A stretch of 18,989 nt of DNA from Caldilinea sp. (GTDB taxonomy: Bacteria; Chloroflexota; Anaerolineae; Caldilineales; Caldilineaceae): NCBI GenBank assembly GCA_026389955.1, contig JAPLGY010000312.1, forward strand, positions 1-18,989. The letters run 5' to 3'. The notes beneath the pieces were generated by a model. It was given only the letters and a program-made list of their open reading frames with translations, had not been told where the DNA came from and did no database searches. Numbering within the stretch: position 1 is the first letter of the stretch; each line of letters begins with the position of its first letter. The position numbers and the translations under genes were made by a program. Shown here piece after piece: positions 10,035 through 17,482 of this stretch.

Positions 10035-10980
10035 AGTCGAAAATCTGACCAAAGTCTTTGCGCTGGGCAGTGTGCTCTCCAAGCTGCGCATCACCGCAGT
10101 CGACAATGTCTCGTTTTTTATCAAACCTGCCGAAATTTTTGCCCTGGCCGGCGAGAGCGGCTGCGGCAAATCCACCACCGCCCGCATCATTCTGGGCTTC
10201 GAACACGCTACCGCCGGCACCATCACCCACAGCGGCAAGAAAGAGGCCAAAAACGAGCGGGTCTGGTTCACCGAAGGAATCCAGGCGATCTTTCAAGACC
10301 CGTTCGGCACCTTCAACCCGCTGCGCCCGGTCGAACGCTATTTTTTTGAAACCCTCCGCAATTACAAGCTGGCCTCCTCGCCCGCCGAAGCCGTGCGTCG
10401 GATCGACGCCAAGCTGCACGCAGTCGGGCTCTCCTACGAAGACCTGGCCGGCAAGTACCCCAGCGAATTTTCCGGCGGACAGCTGCAGCGCATCTCGATC
10501 GCTCGCGCGCTGCTGACCGACCCCCAGCTGATTGTCGCCGACGAGCCAGTCTCGATGGTCGACGCGTCGCTGCGCATGTCGATCGTCAACCTCTTCAAAA
10601 AACTGCGCGACGAACTGGGAGTCAGCGTCCTCTATATCACACATGACCTGGCCACCGCCTACTATGTGTGCGACCGCATTGCTATCATGTTCCGGGGCGA
10701 CATCGTCGAGATGGGAACGGTGGAAGAGGTGCTGATGAACCCGCGCCACCCCTACACCCAGCTGCTGCGCGCCTCGATCCCAGAAGCAGACACCACACAC
10801 CGCTGGCAGGGAGAGATCCGGCTGGCCGACACCGAGCAGGACGAATACCTGCGCCAGGGGTGCCGCTTCGCCGGGCGCTGCCCGCACGCGATGGAGATCT
10901 GCCGCAGCACACCGCCGCCTACCGTCCAGGTGGAGGGGGTGCAGGTCCGCTGCTATTTGTACAGCGAACCTTTCTCTTGA
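10018..10980 (+). CDS. ABC transporter ATP-binding protein, DppF/OppF family
   Basis: Second cytoplasmic ATPase, 320 residues. The ATG at 10018 lies inside the end of the previous gene, behind GGGAGAGGGAGAG. Walker A is GESGCGKST (45-53), Q-loop Gln93 (IFQDPFGTFNPL), signature FSGGQ (151-155), Walker B LIVADEP with Asp175/Glu176, and switch His209 (THD). The C-terminal region has HPYTQLLRASIPEAD and the same four-cysteine layout as its partner (GCRFAGRCPHAMEIC and a final RCY). It completes the transporter, so with the SBP and both permeases a full Dpp/Opp-type system is encoded except for the damaged SBP start. No clear terminator follows; a minisatellite begins 47 nt downstream. Confidence 0.95.
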   Translation: MDKLLEVENLTKVFALGSVLSKLRITAVDNVSFFIKPAEIFALAGESGCGKSTTARIILGFEHATAGTITHSGKKEAKNERVWFTEGIQAIFQDPFGTFNPLRPVERYFFETLRNYKLASSPAEAVRRIDAKLHAVGLSYEDLAGKYPSEFSGGQLQRISIARALLTDPQLIVADEPVSMVDASLRMSIVNLFKKLRDELGVSVLYITHDLATAYYVCDRIAIMFRGDIVEMGTVEEVLMNPRHPYTQLLRASIPEADTTHRWQGEIRLADTEQDEYLRQGCRFAGRCPHAMEICRSTPPPTVQVEGVQVRCYLYSEPFS

Positions 10981-11027
10981 ATCTGGCACACACACGAGCG
11001 GAGACCCCCGCAGGCTGCCTCTGTGCA

Positions 11028-11099
11028 GTATGCTGTCCGGTATGCTGTGCAGTATGCTGTGCAGTATGCTGTCCGGTATGCTGTGTGGTATAGTGTGCA
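11028..11099 (+). repeat. Six-copy 12-bp tandem repeat (minisatellite)
   Basis: Six head-to-tail 12-bp units fill 72 bp: GTATGCTGTCCG, GTATGCTGTGCA (twice), GTATGCTGTCCG, GTATGCTGTGTG and GTATAGTGTGCA. Because 12 is a multiple of three, an open frame (ATG 11030) reads through as a four-residue repeat (ML-S/C-G/S-like) into the next gene, but that start has no ribosome site. The array lies in the 172-nt gap between the ATPase gene and the GNAT gene. Units carrying GTATGCTG alternate at two positions, indicating divergence after duplication. Confidence 0.9.
11086..11094 (+). promoter_or_regulatory. Candidate extended -10 promoter element in the last repeat unit
   Basis: TGG followed by TATAGT (11089-11094) matches the extended -10 form TGnTATAAT. 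It arises only in the sixth, diverged repeat unit; the other units read TATGCT. Transcription would begin near 11101, about 50 nt upstream of the GNAT gene. There is no good -35 hexamer. This is inference from motif and position. Confidence 0.35.
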
Positions 11100-11152
11100 A
11101 AACGACCGATCTGTGTCTGTGTGGGCTCGGCAGCCAAGGAGAGCAAAGGGCA

Positions 11153-12121
11153 ATGCAGGAAACGTGGACGCTGCGTCTGGTGACCGACCTGGAAGAGGTT
11201 GCTCACTTTCAGCAGCTGGAGCAACGGGTCTGGCACTCCTCAGCCGAGGATCTGGTGCCTGTGCATGTGGCGATCACGGTGATCCGCAACGGAGGCGGGC
11301 TGCTCGGGGCCTTTGACCCCGCCGGCCCGCGCGAGACCGGCGGTATGGTCGGACTCACTTTCTGGTTCCCTGGGTTCGGGGTGCCGACGACGAATGCAGA
11401 GGGCAACCGTGCGGAAGCCGCCGGCCCATGTCTCAAAATTTGCAGCCACATGGCCGGCGTCCTGCCAGAGTGGCAAGGACGCGGGCTGGGTGCACAGCTG
11501 AAGTGGGCCCAGCGTCAGGCAATCCTGGCCCAGGGCCAGACCCGTTGGGTGACCTGGACCTATGACCCGCTCCTGCGCACCAACGCCTTGCTCAACATCC
11601 GCCGTCTGGGCGCCGTCTGCAACACCTATCAGCGCAACTGGTATGGGCTGATGCAGGATGGGCTGAACGCCGGTATGCCGAGCGACCGCTGCCAGGTCGA
11701 CTGGTGGCTGGACAGCCAGCGTGTGCAGGAGCGGGCGGACGAAGCGCCGCGCCTGCGTTCAGCGGCGCCCAGTGTGCCGGCCAGCCTCTACGTGGTGCCA
11801 GGACAGACCAGCCTTGCAGGACTCCCAGCCCCCGACGAAGGGGAGCTGCCGCTCGACGGAAGAGCGCTCGCTCTGCCGATCCCAGACGCGATCGCCGAGC
11901 TCCGGCGCAGAGACGCCAGTCTGGGGATGGCGTGGCGGCTTGCGCTGCGCCATCAGCTGGAGCATGCGTTTGCCGCCGGCTATGTGATGGTCGACTGCCT
12001 GCAGCTGGCCGACGGACAGTGGCACTACCTGCTGGAAATGCGCCCTGTGGAACCCATTGCCGGCCAGACGGCCGGCCAGGGGATCCTCGGAAAGGAAGCG
12101 ACGAATGGGCGTGCTCTCTGA
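11153..12121 (+). CDS. Predicted GNAT-superfamily acetyltransferase, COG3375-like
   Basis: A protein of 322 residues from the ATG at 11153, preceded by AAGGAG (11136-11141) and AAAGGG. The 11030 start would prepend the minisatellite and is rejected. It resembles the uncharacterised COG3375 acetyltransferases: LRLVTDLEEVAHFQQLEQRVW at the N-terminus, then a GNAT core with GGMVGLTFWFPG, a beta-4/alpha-3 region ICSHMAGVLPEWQGRGLGAQLK (the acetyl-CoA loop is about 108-113), and TWTYDPLLRTNALLNIRRLGAVCNTYQRNWYG. The C-terminal third (190-322) is more variable. Acetyl transfer is inferred from the fold; the acceptor is unknown. The 3' end overlaps the next gene by 17 bp, so it forms a coupled set with the membrane protein and amidohydrolase downstream. 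Confidence 0.8.
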   Translation: MQETWTLRLVTDLEEVAHFQQLEQRVWHSSAEDLVPVHVAITVIRNGGGLLGAFDPAGPRETGGMVGLTFWFPGFGVPTTNAEGNRAEAAGPCLKICSHMAGVLPEWQGRGLGAQLKWAQRQAILAQGQTRWVTWTYDPLLRTNALLNIRRLGAVCNTYQRNWYGLMQDGLNAGMPSDRCQVDWWLDSQRVQERADEAPRLRSAAPSVPASLYVVPGQTSLAGLPAPDEGELPLDGRALALPIPDAIAELRRRDASLGMAWRLALRHQLEHAFAAGYVMVDCLQLADGQWHYLLEMRPVEPIAGQTAGQGILGKEATNGRAL

Positions 12122-13184
12122 ACAGGCCGTGGGCGTGCGCTCTGCGCCCCGTCCCATCTCCGGGCTGGGGTACGATGCCAGTTTTGTGGCGCTGGCCACC
12201 CTGTTTGTGGGGGGGCTTTTTTTGGATGGCTGGGCACACAACCACGGCCTTGTCGACCAGAGCTTTTTTACGCCGTGGCACGCCTTTTTCTACGGCGGGT
12301 TTGCCCTGACCGCGCTGGCTCTGCTCGGCGCCGGGCTGTGGAACCGCCGCAATGGCCTGCCGTGGACGCGCTCGCTGCCGGAAGGCTATGGGCTGGCGCT
12401 GCTGGGCTCGGCCATTTTTGCGGCTGGCGGTGTGGGTGACCTGGTCTGGCATACCCTTTTCGGCGTCGAAGAGAATTTTGAGGCACTGGTCAGCCCGACC
12501 CACCTGCTGCTCGGTATCGGGATGGCCCTGGTGGTGAGCGCGCCGCTGCGGGCTGCGTGGCGCCGCTCTGGGTCTGCGGGCTGGCGTGCGTTGGCCCCCG
12601 CACTGCTGTCAGGGACGCTGCTGCTCTCCCTCTTCACCTTTTTTATGATGTTCTCGCACCCGCTGATGAGCCTCATCGGGGGGCGTCTGCACAGTTCGTT
12701 CCACAATGACATCGGCCAGATGGCCGGTGTGGTCAGCCTGATGGTGACGGCAGCCCTGTTGATGGGGATGGCGTTTCTGCTGCTGCAGCGCTGGGTGCTG
12801 CCGGCCGGGGCGCTGAGTCTGGTTTGGGGAACGAACACGGTGTCGATGGCCATTGTGAACTGGGAGCTGCCGTACGCCGGCCTGCTGCTGGGCGCCATGC
12901 TGGCCGCCGTGGTCGTCAGCGACTGGCTGCTGGTCCGGGCCCAGGCCCTGTATCCGGATCTGAGCGGGCTGCGGGTCTTCGCCTTTGTGGCGCCGGCGCT
13001 GTTGTTTGGCGCCTATTTCCTCGCCCTGCTGCAGAGCGAAGGAACCCGCTGGTCGATCCACCTGGTCGGCGGCGCCATTTTTCTGCCCGGCGTCGTCGGG
13101 CTGCTGCTCAGCTATCTGGCCTGGCCCCCAGCCCTGCCGAGCCCATCCCCCTGGCAGCAGGGATCTTCCAAACCGCCCAGGTAG
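12105..13184 (+). CDS. Histidine-rich multi-pass membrane protein of unknown function
   Basis: I do not recognise a named family. From the ATG at 12105 (AAGGAAG site just upstream) it has 359 residues and about nine to ten hydrophobic segments, roughly at 25-42, 55-78, 95-113, 131-147, 163-184, 203-227, 231-250, 255-277, 290-309 and 319-339. Polar residues cluster at membrane edges in motifs that look functional: DGWAHNHG (D41, H45, H47), FTPWHAFFYGG (H59), GDLVWHTLFGVEENFEALVSPTHLLLG (D112, H116, E122, E123, H133), MFSHPLMS (H185) and SSFHND (H200). This spacing would suit metal or haem coordination within the membrane, but that is inference. The C-terminus is a short Pro/Ser-rich tail. The gene overlaps the GNAT gene by 17 bp and ends 8 nt before the amidohydrolase gene. 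Confidence 0.8.
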   Translation: MGVLSEQAVGVRSAPRPISGLGYDASFVALATLFVGGLFLDGWAHNHGLVDQSFFTPWHAFFYGGFALTALALLGAGLWNRRNGLPWTRSLPEGYGLALLGSAIFAAGGVGDLVWHTLFGVEENFEALVSPTHLLLGIGMALVVSAPLRAAWRRSGSAGWRALAPALLSGTLLLSLFTFFMMFSHPLMSLIGGRLHSSFHNDIGQMAGVVSLMVTAALLMGMAFLLLQRWVLPAGALSLVWGTNTVSMAIVNWELPYAGLLLGAMLAAVVVSDWLLVRAQALYPDLSGLRVFAFVAPALLFGAYFLALLQSEGTRWSIHLVGGAIFLPGVVGLLLSYLAWPPALPSPSPWQQGSSKPPR

Positions 13185-13192
13185 CCCCTGCG

Positions 13193-14806
13193 ATGGCCCA
13201 GCTCGCCGATTTTCTGTTTGTCAACGCGGCGGTTTACACCGCCGACCCAGCTTGCCCCGCCGGGGAGGCGGTGGCGGTGCGCGGCAACCGCCTCCAGTTT
13301 GTCGGGCGGACCGCCGAGGCGCTGGCCTGGCGCGGGCCCCAGACCGAAGTGATCGACGCCGGCGGCCGTTCGCTGCTGCCCGGTCTGATCGACAGCCACT
13401 TCCACCTGCTGTGGGGATCGCTCCGGCTGGACAAATTGCGGCTGGAAGAGGCGACCACCCTCGCCGCGATCCTGGAACAGACCGCCGCCTATGCCGCCGC
13501 CCACCCGCAGCGGGAGTGGATCGAGGGGGTGCAGCTCCTCTACAACGCCATCCCCGCCGGTCAACGGCTGGACCGTTGGCAGCTCGACAGCGTCGTGCCC
13601 GACCGTCCGGTTCTTCTCAGCGCCGCCGACGGCCATACGGTCTGGGCGAACAGCGTTGCGCTGCGCCGGGCCGGTCTTCTGCACGGCTGTGCCACCCCCG
13701 CCGGCAGCGAAGTGGTGATGGACGCCGCCACCAGCACCGCCACCGGCGAACTGCGCGAGCCGGGTGCCTTCGACCTGGTGCGCCGGCAGATCCCGCCACC
13801 CAGCGAGGCCGACCGTCTGGCAGCGCTGCGCCAGGGGCTTGCCCTCTGTGCCCGACACGGCCTGACCAGTGTCCACAACATGGACAACTGGCACCATGCG
13901 ATCGACCTCTTCGCTGCGCTGGAAGCTCGCGGCGAGATGAGCGTCCGCGTCTATGTGCCCTTCAACGTCGAGCCAGAGACGCCGGTCGAGCAGGTGGCGG
14001 AGGCAGCCGAGCTGCGCGAGCGCTTTCAGGGGCCCTTTGTGCGGGCAGGGGCGGTCAAAGTTTTTCTGGACGGTGTGCTCGAATCCCGCACTGCGCTGCT
14101 GGTGGAACCTTACGCAGGAGAAGCAGAGCTGTGCGGGGAGGCGCTCCACAGCGCCGAACGCTTCCAGGCCATTGCGGTCGCAGCAGATCGGCTGGGTCTG
14201 CAGATCGCCGTGCATGCCTGCGGGGACGGCGCGGTGCGGCGGGCGCTCGACGGCTTTGCGCACGCTCGCCGGGTCAACGGCGTGCGCGACAGCCGGCACC
14301 GCATCGAGCACATCGAGCTTGTCCACCCTGCCGACCTGTACCGTTTCGCCGAGCTCGGCGTGGTGGCCAGCATGCAGCTGGCCCACAGCCCGACGACAGC
14401 AAACGACTACGATGTCTGGCAACAACGGGCAGGTCCGGCACGCTGGCGCTACAGCTTTGCCTGGCAGAGCCTGCGCGATGCCGGCGCCCGCCATGCCTAC
14501 GGCAGCGACTGGCCAGTCGCCCCGCTGGACCCTCTGCTGGGCATCTGGAACGGGCTGGCCCGCCAGCCCTGGCAGCCAGGCGACCCGGTGCAGCGCCAGT
14601 CGCTGGCCCAGCTGCTCGACGGGTACACGCGCGACGCAGCCTACACCGAATTTCAGGAACAGACCAAAGGCCGCCTGCGCGCCGGCCTGCTGGCCGACCT
14701 GGTGTTGCTGGACCACAACCTCTTCCAAACCCCGCTCGACGCCCTCCGCCAGGTACGCCCTGTGCTGACTATGGTCGACGGCCGGATTGTCTGGCGAACC
14801 TACTGA
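13193..14806 (+). CDS. Amidohydrolase, YtcJ-like (COG1574, amidohydrolase-3 family)
   Basis: A metal-dependent hydrolase of 537 residues, typical for YtcJ-type enzymes. A small beta domain at 1-60 (ADFLFVNAAVYTADP ... EAVAVRGNRLQFVG) leads into the TIM barrel at LLPGLIDSHFHLLWG. Metal ligands expected for the superfamily are all visible: H69 and H71 (DSHFH), K289 (AGAVKVFLDG), H341 (IAVHACGDGAV), H373 (RHRIEHIELVHP) and D439 (YGSDWPV). The end returns to the beta domain (GLLADLVLLDHN ... VDGRIVW). It is probably cytoplasmic, as no signal peptide is seen. Members hydrolyse amide, formamide or related C-N bonds, and the substrate cannot be read from sequence. The ribosome site of the ATG at 13193 is weak, suggesting coupling to the upstream gene. 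A binding-lipoprotein gene follows 27 nt later, so it may process an imported amide or peptide. Confidence 0.92.
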   Translation: MAQLADFLFVNAAVYTADPACPAGEAVAVRGNRLQFVGRTAEALAWRGPQTEVIDAGGRSLLPGLIDSHFHLLWGSLRLDKLRLEEATTLAAILEQTAAYAAAHPQREWIEGVQLLYNAIPAGQRLDRWQLDSVVPDRPVLLSAADGHTVWANSVALRRAGLLHGCATPAGSEVVMDAATSTATGELREPGAFDLVRRQIPPPSEADRLAALRQGLALCARHGLTSVHNMDNWHHAIDLFAALEARGEMSVRVYVPFNVEPETPVEQVAEAAELRERFQGPFVRAGAVKVFLDGVLESRTALLVEPYAGEAELCGEALHSAERFQAIAVAADRLGLQIAVHACGDGAVRRALDGFAHARRVNGVRDSRHRIEHIELVHPADLYRFAELGVVASMQLAHSPTTANDYDVWQQRAGPARWRYSFAWQSLRDAGARHAYGSDWPVAPLDPLLGIWNGLARQPWQPGDPVQRQSLAQLLDGYTRDAAYTEFQEQTKGRLRAGLLADLVLLDHNLFQTPLDALRQVRPVLTMVDGRIVWRTY

Positions 14807-14833
14807 CCGTTTTTTGAAGAAGGAGAGTCCTTG

Positions 14834-16450
14834 ATGCACTGGAAATTTCATTCGACCTTGCTGTGGGTGCTGGCTGCTGGCTGGCTGTTGGTGGCCTGTG
14901 TGCCGGCCCAGCCGGTGTCCTCTCCTGGCGCGGAGGGCGCTGCGGGAGGTACTTTGACCCTCGGGCTTGGTTCGGAGCCGGAAACCCTCGACCCAGGCGA
15001 CGCCGTCTATGTGCAGGAACAGCTGGTTTTGATCAACCTGTTCGACTCGCTGCTGTCGATGGCGCCGGACACGACCCTGCACCCTGCCCTGGCATCCAGC
15101 TGGGAGGTCAACGACGCCTACACCGAGTTCACCTTTACCCTGCGCCAGGATGTCACCTTTCATGACGGCACCCCCTTCAACGCGGCGGCGGTCCAGGCCT
15201 CGTTCGACCACATCGTCAGCGACGCTGTGTTGGAGTCAGGCGGCAAGACCCTGCTGGTCGACCACCAGTATACCGGGAGCGAGGTGGTCGACGAATTCAC
15301 CGTCGTTGTGAAATTTGCCGCCCCGTACCCGACCTTTCTGCGCGACGCTGCACGTCAGTGGCTCAGCATCTCGTCGCCGACAGCGCTGGAGAGCTCGGGC
15401 AGCGACTACGGGCGCAACCCGGTTGGCACCGGCCCCTTTCGCTTCGTGCGCTGGGATGCACAGTCGCAGCTTGTGCTCGAGCGCAACCCAGACTACAACT
15501 GGGCACCTCCCTTTGCCGCCCACCAGGGGCCGGCCCGGCTTGCACAGGTCATCTTCCGCTTCCTGCCCGAATCTGCCACCCGGCTGACCGCCTTTGAGAC
15601 CGGTGAAATCCAGATTGCCAGCGAGCCGCCGGCGCTGGACGCCATCGCCCTGGCCGAGGCCGGCACTGGCGTACTGGAAACCTTCGCCCAGCCTGGCATC
15701 CCGGCGATCATGATGATCAACACGCAAAAGGCCCCCACCGACGACCTCAACGTGCGCAAGGCCATGATCCTGGCGCTCAACCACGAAGAGTTTGTCCAGA
15801 CCGCCTTCCAGGAGCTGGGCATTCCCTCCTACAGTGTGTTGTCGCCGACGACCTGGTCTTTCGACGAAGAGGCGGCCAGCCTCTACCGCTACGACCCGGC
15901 GGAGGCTGCACGGCTGCTCGAAGCGTCCGGCTGGGTCGACAGCGACGGGGATGGCCTGCGCGAAAAAGAGGGGGAGCCGCTGACGATCGACTACATCACC
16001 TCCCCGATTTGGGAAGAGGCCTTCAACGAGCTGTTGGCCGGCTACCTGACCCAGGCTGGTTTCACCGTGCAGATGCGGGCGATGGACGACACCGGCATTG
16101 CGGCGGAAGCCTCTGCCGGCAGCTACAGCATGCTCTACATCTACTGGACCCGCGCCGACCCCTCGCCGCTGCGCATCCTGTTTCACTCTGAAAACATCGA
16201 GGGAGGGGCGGCCTACACCCGCTTCAGCGACGCCGAGCTGGATCGGGTGCTGGCCGACGGGGACACGCAGACCGACGAAGCCGTGCGCGAGCAGGACTAT
16301 GTCACAGCCCAGCGCATCATCATGGAGAATGCGCTGGTGCTGCCGCTCTTCACCGTCAACACCACCTATCTGAACGCGCCGTCGGTCCAGAACTTCTCCT
16401 TCGACGTCGAAGGGTACCCCTGGATTTACGACATTGCGTTGGCCGAGTGA
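14834..16450 (+). CDS. Family-5 ABC substrate-binding lipoprotein (second Dpp/Opp-type system)
   Basis: Extracytoplasmic receptor of 538 residues. ATG at 14834 is preferred over TTG at 14831 because AAGGAG (14820-14825) is 8 nt upstream of it. The lipoprotein signal is intact: hydrophobic residues 8-21 and a lipobox LLVA before Cys22. After a short tether the SBP_bac_5 fold begins at GGTLTLGLGSEPETLDPGD, with family motifs LASSWEV, FTLRQDVTFHDGTPFNAAAV, NPVGTGPFRFVRWD, ERNPDYNW, LNVRKAMILALNHEEFVQ and YDPAEAARLLEASGW. The length is normal and typical of peptide, nickel or glutathione receptors. The substrate is unknown; the amidohydrolase immediately upstream favours a peptide or amide. It is followed by a strong hairpin and two permease genes. 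Confidence 0.94.
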   Translation: MHWKFHSTLLWVLAAGWLLVACVPAQPVSSPGAEGAAGGTLTLGLGSEPETLDPGDAVYVQEQLVLINLFDSLLSMAPDTTLHPALASSWEVNDAYTEFTFTLRQDVTFHDGTPFNAAAVQASFDHIVSDAVLESGGKTLLVDHQYTGSEVVDEFTVVVKFAAPYPTFLRDAARQWLSISSPTALESSGSDYGRNPVGTGPFRFVRWDAQSQLVLERNPDYNWAPPFAAHQGPARLAQVIFRFLPESATRLTAFETGEIQIASEPPALDAIALAEAGTGVLETFAQPGIPAIMMINTQKAPTDDLNVRKAMILALNHEEFVQTAFQELGIPSYSVLSPTTWSFDEEAASLYRYDPAEAARLLEASGWVDSDGDGLREKEGEPLTIDYITSPIWEEAFNELLAGYLTQAGFTVQMRAMDDTGIAAEASAGSYSMLYIYWTRADPSPLRILFHSENIEGGAAYTRFSDAELDRVLADGDTQTDEAVREQDYVTAQRIIMENALVLPLFTVNTTYLNAPSVQNFSFDVEGYPWIYDIALAE

Positions 16451-16456
16451 CCGACC

Positions 16457-16490
16457 TGCGGTGCTGTGCGGCAAGCCGCACAGCACCGCA
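16457..16490 (+). repeat. 16-bp perfect inverted repeat between binding-protein and permease genes
   Basis: Arms 16457-16472 (TGCGGTGCTGTGCGGC) and 16475-16490 (its exact complement) are separated by only AA. The stem begins 6 nt after the binding-protein stop and ends 14 nt before the permease ATG, overlapping the region where a ribosome would load. No T-run follows, so it is more likely an mRNA 3'-end stabiliser or translational attenuator than a terminator. Confidence 0.75.
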
Positions 16491-16504
16491 ACGAAGCCAG
16501 TCTC

Positions 16505-17431
16505 ATGTACCAGTATCTGCTGCGCCGCCTTTTGACTTCGCTGCTGGTGCTTTTGGGCGTGTCGGTGTTGGTCTTTTCGATCCTCCATCTCGTGCCAGGA
16601 GACGCTGTGACCGCCCTCTTGGGCAGGCAGAATGTCTCTGCCGAACGAGTCAGCGAGCTGCGCGGCCGGCTGGGGTTGGACGACCCTCTTCCGGTTCAGT
16701 ATGTCCGCTATCTGAGCCGGGCGCTGCGCGGGGATCTGGGGATCTCGATCCGCAGCTCGCTGCCGGTTTCCGCAGCGATCGCCGAGCAGCTGCCGAGCAC
16801 GCTGGCGCTGGCGTGCTCGGCGCTGGCCATTGCGCTGCTGCTTGGCTTTGTGCTGGGGCTGACGGCAGCCCTGCGCCAGGGGGGCTGGCTTGACACAGCG
16901 CTCATGGGGCTCTCGGTGAGTGGGATGTCGCTGCCGACCTTTTGGCTGGGGCTGCTGCTGATTCTGCTCTTTGCCGTGCGGCTGCGCTGGTTTCCCAGCA
17001 TCTCCAACAGCAACAGTCTGGCCGATCTGACGCTGCCGGCGTTGACGTTGGGGCTGCCCGAGGCGGCAGTTGTCGCACGCATGGTGCGTGCCAGCCTGCT
17101 TGACGTTCTTGGACAGGAGTATGTCACCGTTGCGCGTGCCAAAGGGCTGCCCGAACGCCGCGTGGTGGTGGGCCACGCGCTGCGCAACGCCCTGATTCCG
17201 GTCGTCACCTTTGTCGGGTTGCAGCTGGCCTATCTGCTCGGTGGCTCGGCGATCGTCGAGACCTTGTTTGCCCGGCAAGGGATCGGGCGGCTGGCGGTCG
17301 ACGCCATCGCCAACCGCGATTACCCGATGGTCCAGGGGACGGTGCTGGTGGTGGCCACGCTGTACGTCGCCATCAACACGGTCACCGATATCGTCTACAC
17401 AGTGCTCAACCCCAAGATTCGTCTGCAATAA
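16505..17431 (+). CDS. ABC transporter permease, DppB/OppB family (second system)
   Basis: First membrane subunit of the second importer, 308 residues, normal length. The N-terminus MYQYLLRRLLTSLLVLLGVSVLVFSILHLVPGDAV is the classic DppB start. Family motifs follow: RGRLGLDDPLPVQYVRYL, LRGDLGISIRSSLPV, GMSLPTFWLG, the ATPase-contacting loop YVTVARAKGLPERRVVVGHALRNALIPV, and VETLFARQGIGRLAVDAI. Six membrane segments are evident. The ATG at 16505 is chosen because the protein aligns with the family from its first residue; its ribosome site is weak and lies just after the hairpin. An earlier in-frame start (16466) falls inside the hairpin. The last 36 nt of the gene are part of a tandem duplication that continues into the next gene. 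Confidence 0.94.
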   Translation: MYQYLLRRLLTSLLVLLGVSVLVFSILHLVPGDAVTALLGRQNVSAERVSELRGRLGLDDPLPVQYVRYLSRALRGDLGISIRSSLPVSAAIAEQLPSTLALACSALAIALLLGFVLGLTAALRQGGWLDTALMGLSVSGMSLPTFWLGLLLILLFAVRLRWFPSISNSNSLADLTLPALTLGLPEAAVVARMVRASLLDVLGQEYVTVARAKGLPERRVVVGHALRNALIPVVTFVGLQLAYLLGGSAIVETLFARQGIGRLAVDAIANRDYPMVQGTVLVVATLYVAINTVTDIVYTVLNPKIRLQ

Positions 17432-17482
17432 ACGTGTCACCGATACACAGTGCTCCACCGCAAGATTCGTCTGCAGCAAACG
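17396..17482 (+). repeat. 48-bp-period tandem duplication across the permease junction
   Basis: Two 39-nt copies, 17396-17434 and 17444-17482, are offset by 48 bp and differ at four positions (A/C, C/G, A/G, T/C). The first holds the end and TAA stop of the upstream permease gene; in the second the TAA reads CAA. The bases just before each copy (GTCACCGATA) are also shared. The second copy encodes part of the N-terminus of the downstream permease in another frame. Confidence 0.85.

Noticed and set aside
11028..11099. CRISPR array
   Set aside because: Units are 12 bp and contiguous with no spacers; it is a simple tandem repeat.
11030..11152. Start of the GNAT gene at ATG 11030 within the minisatellite
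   Set aside because: No ribosome site there, the added residues are repeat-encoded, and ATG 11153 has a good site and matches the start of the family domain.
12985..14817. A 610-residue plus-strand open frame in another register
   Set aside because: Arg/Pro-rich shadow of the amidohydrolase gene.
13112..15211. A 699-residue open frame on the minus strand
   Set aside because: Antisense to the amidohydrolase, whose active-site residues are all intact; no ribosome site or recognisable motif.
15236..17479. A 747-residue open frame on the minus strand
   Set aside because: It lies antisense to an intact binding-protein gene and permease gene, has low-complexity Gln/Arg/His-rich composition and no domain; it is a GC-skew shadow frame.
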